From: CAVVVS01 sp963751355
GTDB taxonomy: Bacteria > Bacteroidota > Ignavibacteria > Ignavibacteriales > Ignavibacteriaceae
Direction of reading: 5' to 3'
Length of the DNA stretch: 64,000 nt
NCBI GenBank assembly: GCA_963751355.1
Contig: CAVVVS010000014.1
Coordinates: forward strand, 1 to 64,000
Numbering within the stretch: position 1 is the first letter of the stretch; each line of letters starts with the position of its first letter. Shown in pieces: positions 63,807 to 64,000 of this stretch. Made by a program: the position numbers and the translations under genes. Under the pieces are notes generated by a model. The model made no database searches, was not told the DNA's origin, and worked only from the letters and a program-made list of their open reading frames with translations.

Positions 63807-64000
63807 ATGATTACAAATGACAAAAATAAGGACGGGATTATTGCCAAGCTGATTGAATGGTCTATAAACAATAAGTATATGGTCATTCTGCTAACACTGG
63901 CACTTATAGGCGGCGGAATATGGGCAATGCTGAATACCCCGGTAGATGCATTTCCCGATTTGAGCGATGTGCAGGTTATTATTTATACAAAGTATCCCGG
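63807..64000 (+). CDS. CusA/CzcA-type heavy-metal RND pump, 3' end beyond window
   Basis: Sixty-four codons are visible from the ATG at 63807 (AGGAG upstream, slightly long spacing). 'LIEWSINNKYMVILLTLAL' forms the first membrane helix, followed by 'NTPVDAFPDLSDVQVIIYTK', the signature N-terminus of heavy-metal efflux RND pumps. The full protein should be over 1000 residues. Metal type cannot be read from this part; the CusB-type adaptor suggests Cu(I)/Ag(I). Confidence 0.93.
   Translation, partial: MITNDKNKDGIIAKLIEWSINNKYMVILLTLALIGGGIWAMLNTPVDAFPDLSDVQVIIYTKYP

Overview
The window is AT-rich chromosomal DNA from a Gram-negative bacterium. It is most likely a member of Ignavibacteria/Melioribacteraceae (Bacteroidota-Chlorobiota group) or a close relative. 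The main reason is the repeated type IX secretion (T9SS/Por) C-terminal sorting domain, with 'NYPNPFNPST' near its start and endings such as 'SGIYIYKIEAGNFVQTRKMTLLK-like' tails, found on most secreted proteins here. Complex I genes, a TonB protein, a CusCBA efflux system and multihaem cytochromes fit a respiring diderm. The taxon is an inference; there is no rRNA in the window, and I saw no tRNA gene.

Layout. 1-20.7 kb is mostly housekeeping on the minus strand: an edge-truncated CPBP-like membrane protein, a Sel1-repeat protein (plus strand), a block of envelope protein / leucine dehydrogenase-type enzyme / nusB / UMF1 transporter, a TonB protein, VanZ, the NAD(P)HX repair enzyme Nnr, the membrane arm of complex I (nuoJKLM-nhaD-unknown-nuoN) and asnS. 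21-24 kb holds an ammonium transporter, a lone sugar-phosphate transferase and several palindromic intergenic stretches.

24.1-51.5 kb is an accessory region rich in T9SS cargo: an ice-binding-like (DUF3494) protein, a protein with three C1q/TNF-like domains, a 1159-residue GLUG-repeat protein, a nine-haem cytochrome carrying a T9SS tail (divergent from an OmpR-type two-component pair), a 688-residue secreted protein, propeller proteins and a 1880-residue protein with tandem 540-bp repeats. Signs of turnover are frequent: an IS1380-type transposase fragment abutting an orphan T9SS tail, a duplicated intergenic segment followed by a 49-codon truncated gene, a frameshifted propeller gene and its neighbour with an in-frame TGA inside the sorting domain. 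The giant cargo gene sits downstream of an ECF sigma factor and a Ser/Thr kinase with TPRs, probably as one transcription unit.

55-58.8 kb encodes a 7TM-type sensor kinase and an NtrC-type sigma-54 activator. 59-64 kb is a probable copper/silver handling locus: a possible tiny membrane peptide, a Met-rich cytochrome c, a small Cys-pair exported protein, then CusC-, CusB- and the start of CusA-like genes running off the right edge.

The most interesting points are the T9SS-tagged multihaem cytochrome, a T-x-T repeat array in the ice-binding-like protein, nhaD plus an unknown 121-residue gene inside the complex I operon, a CPBP-protease-like protein that lacks the expected catalytic residues, and sorting-domain tails spread at near-identical DNA sequence with relics left behind.
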